Positions 1 through 7,090 of a stretch of DNA of 7,610 nt are shown one piece after another. The notes below the pieces were generated by a model. It did no database searches. It was not told where the DNA came from and worked only from the letters and a program-made list of their open reading frames with translations. The stretch is taken from NCBI GenBank assembly GCA_028695895.1, contig JAQVIE010000048.1:1-7610 (forward strand), in the 5' to 3' direction. This DNA comes from Methanospirillum sp. (GTDB lineage Archaea; Halobacteriota; Methanomicrobia; Methanomicrobiales; Methanospirillaceae). Numbering within the stretch: the stretch's first letter is position 1; the number at the start of each line of letters is the position of its first letter. The position numbers and the translations under genes were made by a program.

Positions 1-851
1 TTGAGACCATGGAGAAGATATCCGGAGTAGCCGTTCCGGACCGGGCCGCCTACCTCAGGGTACTTGCAAATGAACTTGACCGGATACAAAGCCACCTGAT
101 TGCAAATTTCTCGTACTGTTATACCATCGAACATGAGACGATCGGAATGTACCTTCTTAATATTCGTGAAACTGTCATGGACATGCTCGAATTCCTGACA
201 GGTGCAAGGGTCACCTGTGCCTATATCATTCCGGGAGGAGTCAGGTTTGATCCTGACAGTGAAGACCTTACCCGAATCATGCATGCCCTGGATGACGTGG
301 AGCATGAAACCCGCCGGTACATGAGCATGTTTGAATCCGGCCCGCTTATCGGTCTTCGAAGTAAGGGTATCGGAATTATGACACGGGAAGAGGCTGAACT
401 CATCCATGCAGTCGGACCTACCGCAAGGGCCTGTGGTATTGCTGTTGACTGCAGGTCTGAGCATCCGACTTACCTAAGACTAAATTTTATTCCTCTTGTA
501 AGAACAGAAGGGGACAACTATGCCAGGGTGATGCTCAGGTTCCAGGAAATATTACAGAGCATTGAAATGATAAGAACTATCATCCGTACACTACCTGAAG
601 GACTGATAAGGGGAGGCGGGACAATTGGAAGAGGCCGGACTACACATAAAGGAGAAGCACCAAGGGGAGAACTGACCTATCGTATAAAATCAGACACACA
701 TGGGAGAGTTCAGGAGATATCCATCCAGACCCCGTCGATTATGAACATAGAAGCATGTGCCAGATACATGATTCCGGGAGTAACATCGGTTGCAGATGTC
801 ACGGCTGCATATATCAGTTCTGATCCATGCGTTGCCTGTACTGAGAGGTAA
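1..851 (+). CDS. Group 4 energy-converting [NiFe] hydrogenase large subunit (Ech/Eha-like), 5'-truncated
   Basis: This is the C-terminal part of the catalytic large subunit of a membrane-bound, energy-converting [NiFe] hydrogenase, homologous to the 49-kDa (NuoD) subunit of complex I. The reading frame is open to the left edge (codons GAG ACC precede the ATG at 9). The text after that ATG aligns in style with the middle of such proteins, so ATG 9 is internal, and the first Ni-binding motif (CGxC) must lie outside the window. Counting from that Met, I see VPDRAAYLR (9-17), GPTARACG (136-143), EAPRGE (216-221) and the C-terminal nickel motif DPCVAC (272-277). The CxxC separates it from true complex I NuoD, which lacks these cysteines. 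The protein ends three residues after the last Cys. The polyferredoxin gene starts 3 nt later. The order large subunit then ferredoxin resembles ech and eha clusters rather than mbh; I cannot decide between EchE and EhaO. Confidence 0.88.
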   Translation, partial: ETMEKISGVAVPDRAAYLRVLANELDRIQSHLIANFSYCYTIEHETIGMYLLNIRETVMDMLEFLTGARVTCAYIIPGGVRFDPDSEDLTRIMHALDDVEHETRRYMSMFESGPLIGLRSKGIGIMTREEAELIHAVGPTARACGIAVDCRSEHPTYLRLNFIPLVRTEGDNYARVMLRFQEILQSIEMIRTIIRTLPEGLIRGGGTIGRGRTTHKGEAPRGELTYRIKSDTHGRVQEISIQTPSIMNIEACARYMIPGVTSVADVTAAYISSDPCVACTER

Positions 852-854
852 TTC

Positions 855-1463
855 ATGAGATCCATCCTTTCATATATTCAACATATGGCAAGGCCGGAAT
901 GGTTAAAAAAATTTTTCTTTGCAAAAACTGCCCCTCTGGTTACTCCGCCCCATTTCAGGGATTTTCCTCACCTTACCGATAAGGAGTGCACTCACTGTTT
1001 TCAATGCATGATGATCTGCCCTGCCCCTGGGGCAATCGAAGTCATCAGGACGGAAAAACCGGGAGAATGGAAACCTGTAATCTACCCTGGCCATTGTATC
1101 AGGTGTGGACTTTGTGTTGAGATCTGCCCTGAACTTGTGCTTGATGCAGGCCGTGTCCATACAAAAAATGCACAGGACGGTACATATATGCAGTTCCAGT
1201 TCCATATCACAGTAAACCCGGTAACCTGCATGGGTTGTGGAAGCTGCACCGTGGCCTGTCCGGTAAATAAAGAGATTGATCCCCAGCTTGCAGCAAAAGG
1301 GACAAGCACTTCAGATGAAGTCATAATGAGGGTATATAAGGGTATCAATACGGTATTTCACGAAGACAAATGTACCGGGTGCAAGACTTGTGAAGAGCAG
1401 TGCCCGACCCGTTCAATACTTGTGGCAAGAGTCCTTGAACCCCTGCAGACCGTGGAGGAGTAA
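855..1463 (+). CDS. Polyferredoxin with four [4Fe-4S] motifs
   Basis: This 202-residue iron-sulfur protein has four complete CxxCxxCxxxCP motifs at residues 45-56, 81-92, 125-136 and 173-184, so it should bind four [4Fe-4S] clusters. There is no signal peptide or clear membrane helix. The 44-residue N-terminal stretch before the first motif has a basic, aromatic patch (residues 13-22) that could be a docking helix. A GAGAGGT ribosome site overlaps the end of the hydrogenase gene, 5 nt before ATG 855, and the stop overlaps the fwdD start (TAATG). From its position it probably carries electrons from the hydrogenase, either as an EhaP/EchF-like subunit or as an electron feed to FwdBD in place of FwdF/FwdG. 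The iron-sulfur assignment is firm; the precise partner is inferred. Confidence 0.88.
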   Translation: MRSILSYIQHMARPEWLKKFFFAKTAPLVTPPHFRDFPHLTDKECTHCFQCMMICPAPGAIEVIRTEKPGEWKPVIYPGHCIRCGLCVEICPELVLDAGRVHTKNAQDGTYMQFQFHITVNPVTCMGCGSCTVACPVNKEIDPQLAAKGTSTSDEVIMRVYKGINTVFHEDKCTGCKTCEEQCPTRSILVARVLEPLQTVEE

Positions 1464-1852
1464 TGAAAATCCTGGTAAATACCGGACGCACGGTGGTCCA
1501 GGGATCCCACGTGGGAAGAAAAAATTCACCTGAATACTTCAGGGAAACTTCAAACCTCCGGTTAAACCCGGTTGACATGATGGAAATCGGAGTGGATGAC
1601 GGGGAACGGATTAAAGCAACAACTGATGGCATTTCTGTTGTGCTCATGGTCACCTCTGATGAGATGATAAAGCGGGGAACCGGTTTTCTCCCGCTTGGAC
1701 CTTATGCCAATACCCTGGTTGGCGGAACCACCCATAGCACCGGAATGCCCGATTTTAAAGGAGCAGAAGTAAATATTGAAGCAACAGGAGAGAAAATTTC
1801 AACGGTTGGAGAATTGATGAGGCATCTTGGGGGTCTCCCATATGGAAGATAA
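1463..1852 (+). CDS. fwdD: Formylmethanofuran dehydrogenase subunit D
   Basis: FwdD is the small subunit that, with FwdB, holds the bis-molybdopterin guanine dinucleotide cofactor of formylmethanofuran dehydrogenase. FwdBD reduces CO2 to formate in the first step of methanogenesis. The 129-residue length is normal for a stand-alone molydopterin-dinucleotide-binding domain (double-psi beta barrel). Typical family signatures are visible: PVDMMEIGVDDG (36-47), GPYAN (79-83) and TGMPDFKG (93-100). The ATG overlaps the stop codon of the polyferredoxin gene by one base, and GGAGGAG lies directly before it within that gene, so translation is probably coupled. The 3' end overlaps fwdB by 11 nt. In this family some organisms carry D fused to B, but here they are separate. 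Confidence 0.93.
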   Translation: MKILVNTGRTVVQGSHVGRKNSPEYFRETSNLRLNPVDMMEIGVDDGERIKATTDGISVVLMVTSDEMIKRGTGFLPLGPYANTLVGGTTHSTGMPDFKGAEVNIEATGEKISTVGELMRHLGGLPYGR

Positions 1853-3146
1853 AATCAGGCATGTTATCTGTCCTTACTGCGGATGTCTCTGCGACGATAT
1901 CCTGATTGAGATGACCGGCGGTGAGATATCTGGAGTCGAAAATGCCTGCACATTAGGTGCCCGTAAATTCCTGGATGATGCAGGAAACAGGCTTAAAGGA
2001 CCGATCATGCGCAAAGGAGATGAATGGGTTGATATCTCCTATGAAGAAGCTATAGATTATGCTGTAAAGGTCCTTTCAGAAGCAGATCGTCCGCTTCTTT
2101 ATGGCTGGTCTGGATGCATGACTGAAACGCAGGCTATCGGAGCACATCTCGCCGAACTTATTGGTGGCATCGTGGATAGCACAACATCGGTCTGTCACGG
2201 CCCTTCAATTCTTGCAATCCAGGAAGTCGGCCACCCGGGATGCACACTTGGACAGGTGAAAAACAGGGCCGATACAATAATTTACTGGGGTTCAAACACA
2301 ATAGAGGCCCATCCCCGTCACCTAAGCCGGTATACAAATTATGCAGATGCGTACTTTTTCCATAATGCATTCCGGGAACGAAAAGTCATCGTTGTTGATG
2401 TCAGAAAGACAGTGACTGCAGAGATTGCAACAGAATTTGTTCAGATAGATCAGGGAGGAGATTACCATGTCCTGTCTGCACTTCGTGCCATCATCAGGGA
2501 ACGTGGCGGTGTTATTCCTGACATGGTTGCCGGTGTTCCAAAGGCCCAGCTTATAAGGGTTGCTGAGATCTGCAGACAGGCAAAATTTGGTGCCCTGTTC
2601 TTTGGTGTCGGGATCACGATGACAGGTGGAAAATATAAAAATATCAGAAATGCCATCGAATTCATTTCTGAATTAAACCGGTATACCAAGTGGACAATAT
2701 CCCCTATGCGTGGACATTCAAATGTATATGGATCGAATGAGGTCTTCACCTGGATAAGCGGTTATCCCTTTGCTGTTGATTATTCCAGAGGAATAGCATT
2801 TTACAATCCTGGTGAGACAACAGCAGTTGATATCCTTGCAAGGAAGGAGGCAGATGCTGCACTCATCATGTCAAGCGATCCCGGTGCTCATTTCCCCCGT
2901 GTCTGTTCTGAACACCTTGCACGAATTCCAACCATCCTCTTTGACCCCTACCCAAGTGCAACAACCCATCTCTGCACCCTGCAGATCCCTACTGCCGTGA
3001 ATGGTATTGATGCAGCAGGAACTGCTTACCGGATGGATGGTATCCCAATCATGACACGCAGGTTTATGGAGACCGTGTATCCGACAGACACAAAGCTCAT
3101 GCAGGAGATATATGACAGAATCAGGAAGGTGAAGGAAGATGCATGA
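1842..3146 (+). CDS. fwdB: Formylmethanofuran dehydrogenase subunit B (cysteine form)
   Basis: FwdB is the catalytic subunit carrying the W/Mo-pterin centre and one [4Fe-4S] cluster, related to formate dehydrogenase. I choose ATG 1842 (434 residues) over the in-frame TTG at 1827: GGGGG at 1829-1833 is well placed for the ATG, and the protein then starts just before the cluster motif. Cluster ligands are likely C10, C13, C17 and C36. With this start the metal-ligating residue falls at C118 in VCHGPS, encoded by TGT at 2193-2195. The same number is used for the tungsten ligand in the Methanothermobacter wolfeii structure, followed by the catalytic His (H119 here). R290 in PMRGHSNV probably matches the catalytic Arg288 there. 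There is no in-frame UGA, so this is a cysteine and not a selenocysteine enzyme. It overlaps fwdD by 11 nt and fwdA by 8 nt. Whether W or Mo is bound cannot be read from the sequence. Confidence 0.95.
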   Translation: MEDKIRHVICPYCGCLCDDILIEMTGGEISGVENACTLGARKFLDDAGNRLKGPIMRKGDEWVDISYEEAIDYAVKVLSEADRPLLYGWSGCMTETQAIGAHLAELIGGIVDSTTSVCHGPSILAIQEVGHPGCTLGQVKNRADTIIYWGSNTIEAHPRHLSRYTNYADAYFFHNAFRERKVIVVDVRKTVTAEIATEFVQIDQGGDYHVLSALRAIIRERGGVIPDMVAGVPKAQLIRVAEICRQAKFGALFFGVGITMTGGKYKNIRNAIEFISELNRYTKWTISPMRGHSNVYGSNEVFTWISGYPFAVDYSRGIAFYNPGETTAVDILARKEADAALIMSSDPGAHFPRVCSEHLARIPTILFDPYPSATTHLCTLQIPTAVNGIDAAGTAYRMDGIPIMTRRFMETVYPTDTKLMQEIYDRIRKVKEDA

Positions 3147-4836
3147 GATTCTGATTAAGAATGCTTTTGTCATTGATCCCATCCAGGGTATCCATGGCGA
3201 TATCATGGACATTTCTGTCCGGGATGGGAGGATAGTGGATAAGGTATCAGGAACCTGCGAAGTCATCGATGCAGGTGGAAACCTCACCCTGCCAGGGGGA
3301 ATAGATTCTCATACTCATGTATGCGGGACGAAAGTAAACTTTGGCCGGTATATGAGTCCGGAAGACATGAGGGCCGGAAGAACCCCACGAAGGGGAGCCA
3401 TGTACCACACCTCCGGTTACACAGTCCCGACCACCTATGGTAACAGCTACCGGTACAGTAAAATGGGGTACACAACCCTTCTTGAGGGAGCAATGGCACC
3501 CATGGAGGCACGCCACACTCACGAAGAGTTTGCTGCAACTCCAATGCAGGATATGCTTGCAAATACCTTGTTTGATGGAAATTGGAACTTGTTTGAAGCA
3601 GTCGGCGACAAGGATATCAGGCAGGCTGCTGCTGTCATCGGGTGGACTCTTTCAGCTGTCAGGGGTTTTGGGGTAAAACTTACAAATCCAGGTGGGACTG
3701 AAGCATGGGGATTTGGTGATGATCTTTCGAGTATTGATGAAACAGTCCCAAACTGGGATATTACTCCCCGTGATATAATCGATACCTCAATAAAAGCCTG
3801 TGAGTTCCTGCATCTTCCCCATTCGGTCCATCTTCATTGTAACAACCTTGGCATGCCCGGAAACTATAGGACAACCCTTCAAACCCTTGATATTCCATCT
3901 GATCTCAATCCGGATCGGCAGACACTTTATCTCACCCATGTTCAGTTTCATTCCTATGGGGGTAGTACCTGGGGAGACATAAGTTCTGAAGCAGAAAAAG
4001 TTGCATCATCAGTAAATACCAAACCGCAGGTAGTCATTGACATGGGCCAGGTTATGTTTGGCCGGACGATGACCATGACTGCAGACGGACCAATGGAGTT
4101 CAGGCTCTATACACTTCATCATAATAAATGGAGTAACCATGATGTTGAACTTGAGACTGGTTCAGGGGTTATTCCGGTATATTACAGCAGAAAGAGTCCG
4201 GTCAACAGTATCATGTGGGCAATCGGCCTTGAGCTGGCTCTTCTTGTCAAAAACCCCTGGCAGTGCATGCTCACAACTGATAATCCGAATGGTGCTCCGT
4301 TTGTTAAGTACCCTGAGATCATCGGTCTTTTAATGTCAAATCTGTACCGCGAGAAAGAACTTGATCAGGTTCACAAACTTACAACTGACAGAACATCCCT
4401 GGGAACTATCGACCGTGAACTGAGTTTTGAAGATATTGCGGTTATGACAAGGGCAGGTCAGGCTAAGGCTCTTGGTATCATTGATCAGGGGAAAGGTCAT
4501 CTCAAAGAGGGAGCTCTTGCTGACATTGCCATTTATCCGGTTAAACCTGATCAGACTGACCCCTCCCTACAGTATGAAGAGGTTATCGGAGCTTTTCAGC
4601 AGACCTTGTACACCTTAAAAGACGGTTTCGTCGTCAACAGGGACGGTGAAGTAATCAGGGGTATACCAAACCGGACTTTCTGGGTAAATGCAAATCTTCC
4701 TGATGATATGGATGTTATGAAAAGTCCAAGATTTGTTGAGAAGTTTTCACGATATTATTCTGTGGATCTTGAAAATTACATGGTACAGGATGATTATGTA
4801 GAACGGGGCATTGAAATGAATACTCATGTTGCATAG
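3139..4836 (+). CDS. fwdA: Formylmethanofuran dehydrogenase subunit A (binuclear metal amidohydrolase)
   Basis: FwdA is the amidohydrolase-type subunit that condenses formate, delivered through a tunnel from FwdBD, with the amine of methanofuran to give formylmethanofuran. The 565-residue length is typical. Family signatures are in order: the metal motif HTH (H58, H60) in GGIDSHTHV; KLTNPGG with K180 as the expected carboxylated lysine; VHLHCNNLG (H231, H233); THVQFHSYGG (H267, H271); and TTDNPNG with D381 as the expected catalytic/metal aspartate. The exact ligand among the paired histidines is my inference from the family. The start is well supported: AGGTGA at 3127-3132 lies 6 nt before ATG 3139, inside the end of fwdB, and the two genes overlap by 8 nt (ATGCATGA). 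It ends the densely packed block; a 132-nt spacer follows. Confidence 0.96.
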   Translation: MHEILIKNAFVIDPIQGIHGDIMDISVRDGRIVDKVSGTCEVIDAGGNLTLPGGIDSHTHVCGTKVNFGRYMSPEDMRAGRTPRRGAMYHTSGYTVPTTYGNSYRYSKMGYTTLLEGAMAPMEARHTHEEFAATPMQDMLANTLFDGNWNLFEAVGDKDIRQAAAVIGWTLSAVRGFGVKLTNPGGTEAWGFGDDLSSIDETVPNWDITPRDIIDTSIKACEFLHLPHSVHLHCNNLGMPGNYRTTLQTLDIPSDLNPDRQTLYLTHVQFHSYGGSTWGDISSEAEKVASSVNTKPQVVIDMGQVMFGRTMTMTADGPMEFRLYTLHHNKWSNHDVELETGSGVIPVYYSRKSPVNSIMWAIGLELALLVKNPWQCMLTTDNPNGAPFVKYPEIIGLLMSNLYREKELDQVHKLTTDRTSLGTIDRELSFEDIAVMTRAGQAKALGIIDQGKGHLKEGALADIAIYPVKPDQTDPSLQYEEVIGAFQQTLYTLKDGFVVNRDGEVIRGIPNRTFWVNANLPDDMDVMKSPRFVEKFSRYYSVDLENYMVQDDYVERGIEMNTHVA

Positions 4837-4968
4837 TCTTTATCATTAAGAAAAAATGAAATGAACATAAAATTAATGTGGAAAAAACATACCAACAGTT
4901 TTCCCTCTCACTCATCATTTTCACCATATGAAGAGCTTTTTAGTCACTGTAGTACCGGATGAATAATT
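4837..4968 (+). promoter_or_regulatory. AT-rich spacer before fwdC with possible weak promoter
   Basis: This 132-nt non-coding gap breaks a string otherwise packed with overlaps. It holds A-rich sequence followed by ATAAAATTAATG near 4867-4878, which could act as a BRE/TATA element about 90 nt before fwdC. It also has a short T-run at 4937-4941. The GGATGA at 4957-4962 may serve as a weak ribosome site for fwdC. None of these matches is strong, so an internal promoter, an RNA-processing site or plain read-through are all possible. Confidence 0.25.
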
Positions 4969-5736
4969 ATGATGCAGGTAACTCTTACAATGAAACCCCG
5001 GGCAAAGCCATTTCTTCCCATTGAGGCAGAAATGATCGTTCCAATGAACTTTATCGGCAGCCGTGAACTTTTTGTCTGGGAAGGAAATAAAAAACGCCGT
5101 CTTGAGGATGTCTTCACCGTCAGAAAGGAGGGAAATGTCAATTCACCAGAAAACATCGTTGTTATCCTCAGAGGGGATACAGGCAGGGTGAAACGGGTTG
5201 GTGAGTACATGTCATCAGGAATTATCACCATTGAGGGCGATATCGGGATGCATTGCGGGAATTTCATGAGAGGAGGAAATATTGTGATTCATGGCAATGC
5301 TGATGGATGGCTTGGCCGGGAGATGAGAGCTGGTTCAATCCTTTGTCATGGCAATGCAGGGGATTACTGTGGTTCCGGGTATCGCGGGGAAAAACGGGGA
5401 ATGCGTGGTGGCAAAATTGAGATCATGGGTGATGCCGGTGATTATCTTGGTGAGTACCTGACTGGTGGGGAGATCCATGTGCATGGGAATGCAGGAATGT
5501 TTGCCGGAGCAGAGATGCGTGGAGGGACATTGAAAATTGATGGTGATGTCCGTATTCCTGCAGCAAATATGTCAAAAGGGACCTGTATTATTGGAGGTGT
5601 GGCTCACGAGATGTTACCGACATTTGAGAAGACAGGGGAAAAAAACGGTATGGTGGTGTTTCATGGGGATGTTGCTAACAAGGGAAAAGGGGAGCTTATG
5701 ATAAGACAGGTGCAAGAAAATTCTGCTCTTCAATGA
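4969..5736 (+). CDS. fwdC: Formylmethanofuran dehydrogenase subunit C (beta-helix subunit)
   Basis: FwdC is a structural subunit of the Fwd complex, related to the C-terminal beta-helix domain of glutamate synthase, that packs against FwdA and FwdB. The 255-residue protein has an N-terminal segment of about 68 residues. About six consecutive repeats of roughly 19 residues follow, of the form GxxGxxxGxxMxxGxIxIxG, starting near residues 69, 90, 109, 128, 154 and 173. The fourth repeat carries a seven-residue insertion (GYRGEKRGMRGG region, 137-148). After the repeats, PAANMSKG and the GGVAHEMLPTF stretch close the helix. Two adjacent Met codons (4969, 4972) could start translation and the choice is not decided by the weak GGATGA upstream. 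The gene lies last in the order D-B-A-C, separated from fwdA by 132 nt. Confidence 0.93.
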   Translation: MMQVTLTMKPRAKPFLPIEAEMIVPMNFIGSRELFVWEGNKKRRLEDVFTVRKEGNVNSPENIVVILRGDTGRVKRVGEYMSSGIITIEGDIGMHCGNFMRGGNIVIHGNADGWLGREMRAGSILCHGNAGDYCGSGYRGEKRGMRGGKIEIMGDAGDYLGEYLTGGEIHVHGNAGMFAGAEMRGGTLKIDGDVRIPAANMSKGTCIIGGVAHEMLPTFEKTGEKNGMVVFHGDVANKGKGELMIRQVQENSALQ

Positions 5737-5770
5737 TCTGCCTCTAAAAGCCACATATTATTTTATTCTC

Positions 5771-5795
5771 CTCATAATATCTTAATATAAAATAC
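5771..5795 (+). promoter_or_regulatory. Candidate archaeal promoter for ugd-galU
   Basis: The 81-nt gap after fwdC is very AT-rich. TATA-like words CATAATAT (5773-5780) and TTAATATAAAAT (5782-5793) lie 25 to 45 nt before the likely TTG start at 5818. Archaeal TATA boxes sit about 25 nt before the transcription start. The first word would give a short leader that still contains the GGAGA ribosome site; the second would give an almost leaderless transcript. A T-rich tract at 5759-5769 (ATTTTATT region) just before could end the fwdC transcript. This assignment rests on composition and spacing only. Confidence 0.4.
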
Positions 5796-5805
5796 ATCAT
5801 TGCAT

Positions 5806-5810
5806 GGAGA
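5806..5810 (+). promoter_or_regulatory. Ribosome binding site deciding the TTG start of ugd
   Basis: GGAGA lies 7 nt before TTG 5818, a normal distance. An in-frame TTG further upstream at 5800 overlaps this region and has no purine-rich site before it, so the site supports the shorter protein. Confidence 0.65.
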
Positions 5811-5817
5811 CAGAGTT

Positions 5818-7089
5818 TTGAAGATATCAGTCATTGGTGGGGGGTATGTAGGTCTTGTCACCGCATCGTGCTTCGCATATCTTGGGCATATTGTTCAGAT
5901 TATTGAGATAGACTCCAAAAAAGCAGATCTCATTAATCAGGGAATCCCTCCGATATACGAAGAGAAACTGGAGGAGATACTAAAACAGACTGCAGGAAAA
6001 AATTTGTCTGCACAATCCCATTATGAAGGATTAGGGGACGCTGACATCATCTTTATCTGTGTTGGAACACCCCCACAGGATGACGGGTCAGCAGATCTTA
6101 AATATATAATAAGTGCTTCGAAATCAATTGGAGCTGCACTTAAGGGTTCAAAAAAGTATCATGTCATCACCGTGAAGAGCACTGTCCCTCCAGGAACCAC
6201 TGAATCGATCGTTATGCCAATAGTCCTGGAATTGCTTGGAAATGGAAGTAACTGTGTTGGATTTTGCATGAACCCTGAATTTTTACGGGAAGGAAGGGCG
6301 ATTGACGATTTTTTGCATCCAGACAGGGTTGTCATCGGTGGTTCATCAGAAGAGGCTGTCAGGGTTGTACAGGAAGCATATGAAAAGCTGGATGCACCGG
6401 TGATTACCACTTCCCTGAAGGCAGCAGAGATGATAAAATATACATCAAATGCATTTCTGGCTACAAAAATCTCGTTTTCAAATGAGATCGGAAATATCTG
6501 TAAAAAAATTGGGATTAATGTTTACGAGGTTATGAAAGGGGTCGGACTTGACCACCGAATCAATCCATACTTTTTAAATGCCGGGCTGGGGTTTGGAGGA
6601 AGCTGTTTCCCCAAGGATGTCATGGCCCTCATCAGGCTTGCAGAAAAGAATGGTGAAGATCCGGTTCTGCTAAGGTCTGTGATCGATATTAATGAACGAC
6701 AACCCGGAAGGATCGTCCAGATTTTAAATGAACGTATTGGTGATATCAGAGGAAAAAATATCACAGTTCTTGGACTTGCTTTTAAAGACAACACCGATGA
6801 TGTAAGGGATTCAAGATCCATTCCGGTGATCAGTGAGTTGCTGGAACATGGAGCAGTTATCTCTGCATATGATCCTATGGCTTTCGAATCCATGAAAAAG
6901 ATCTTTCCAGGTATTAACTACCACACAAATGCAGGGGACGCACTAATCGGGGCAGATGCCTGTCTTGTTCTGACTGAATGGCCTGAATTTTCAAAGCTCA
7001 ATGATGAATTTAACCTGATGAAGAGCAGGGTCATTATAGAAGGACGAAAGATATTGTCCTGCTCCGGCATTGAGGGAGTCTGCTGGTAA
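5818..7089 (+). CDS. ugd: UDP-glucose 6-dehydrogenase (UDP-glucose/GDP-mannose dehydrogenase family)
   Basis: This enzyme oxidises UDP-glucose twice with NAD+ to UDP-glucuronate in the cytoplasm. I choose TTG 5818 (423 residues) because it has GGAGA 7 nt upstream and places the Rossmann strand right at the N-terminus (MKISVIGGGYVGL); the longer option starts at TTG 5800. Domains in order: NAD-binding domain with GGGYVGL (7-13), CVGTPP (81-86) and STVPPGT (121-127); NPEFLREG (152-159); the central helix with K207 and N211 (AAEMIKYTSNAF); the catalytic cysteine C263 in GFGGSCFPKD; and the C-terminal domain with DDVRDSRSIPV and YDP. GFGGSCFPKD is the UDP-glucose type; UDP-N-acetylhexosamine dehydrogenases usually have a different sequence around the Cys. 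Adjacent galU, which makes the substrate, supports the call. All key residues are present. Confidence 0.92.
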   Translation: MKISVIGGGYVGLVTASCFAYLGHIVQIIEIDSKKADLINQGIPPIYEEKLEEILKQTAGKNLSAQSHYEGLGDADIIFICVGTPPQDDGSADLKYIISASKSIGAALKGSKKYHVITVKSTVPPGTTESIVMPIVLELLGNGSNCVGFCMNPEFLREGRAIDDFLHPDRVVIGGSSEEAVRVVQEAYEKLDAPVITTSLKAAEMIKYTSNAFLATKISFSNEIGNICKKIGINVYEVMKGVGLDHRINPYFLNAGLGFGGSCFPKDVMALIRLAEKNGEDPVLLRSVIDINERQPGRIVQILNERIGDIRGKNITVLGLAFKDNTDDVRDSRSIPVISELLEHGAVISAYDPMAFESMKKIFPGINYHTNAGDALIGADACLVLTEWPEFSKLNDEFNLMKSRVIIEGRKILSCSGIEGVCW

Positions 7090-7090
7090 T

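Noticed and set aside
9..11. ATG 9 as the true start of the hydrogenase gene
   Set aside because: The frame is open upstream and the protein lacks the first third of the family, including the CGxC nickel motif, so this Met is internal.
1829..1840. Small GGG-TCT-CCC hairpin over the fwdB ribosome site
   Set aside because: Three pairs with a three-base loop are too weak to support a regulatory claim.
1827..1841. Longer start for fwdB at TTG 1827
   Set aside because: It lacks a ribosome site, adds five residues not expected before the cluster motif, and the ATG at 1842 is well spaced from GGGGG at 1829-1833.
2871..3287. Long minus-strand open frame (138 residues) opposite the fwdB-fwdA junction
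   Set aside because: It is a shadow of strong plus-strand coding sequence, with low-complexity, non-family protein text and no ribosome site.
4880..4904. Inverted repeat GGAAAA / TTTTCC in the fwdA-fwdC gap
   Set aside because: The stem is six AT-rich pairs with a 13-nt loop and no T-run directly after; expected by chance in this composition and not a convincing terminator.
6522..6893. Minus-strand open frame (123 residues) opposite ugd
   Set aside because: It is a serine/isoleucine-rich shadow frame within a fully conserved enzyme, with no recognisable domain.
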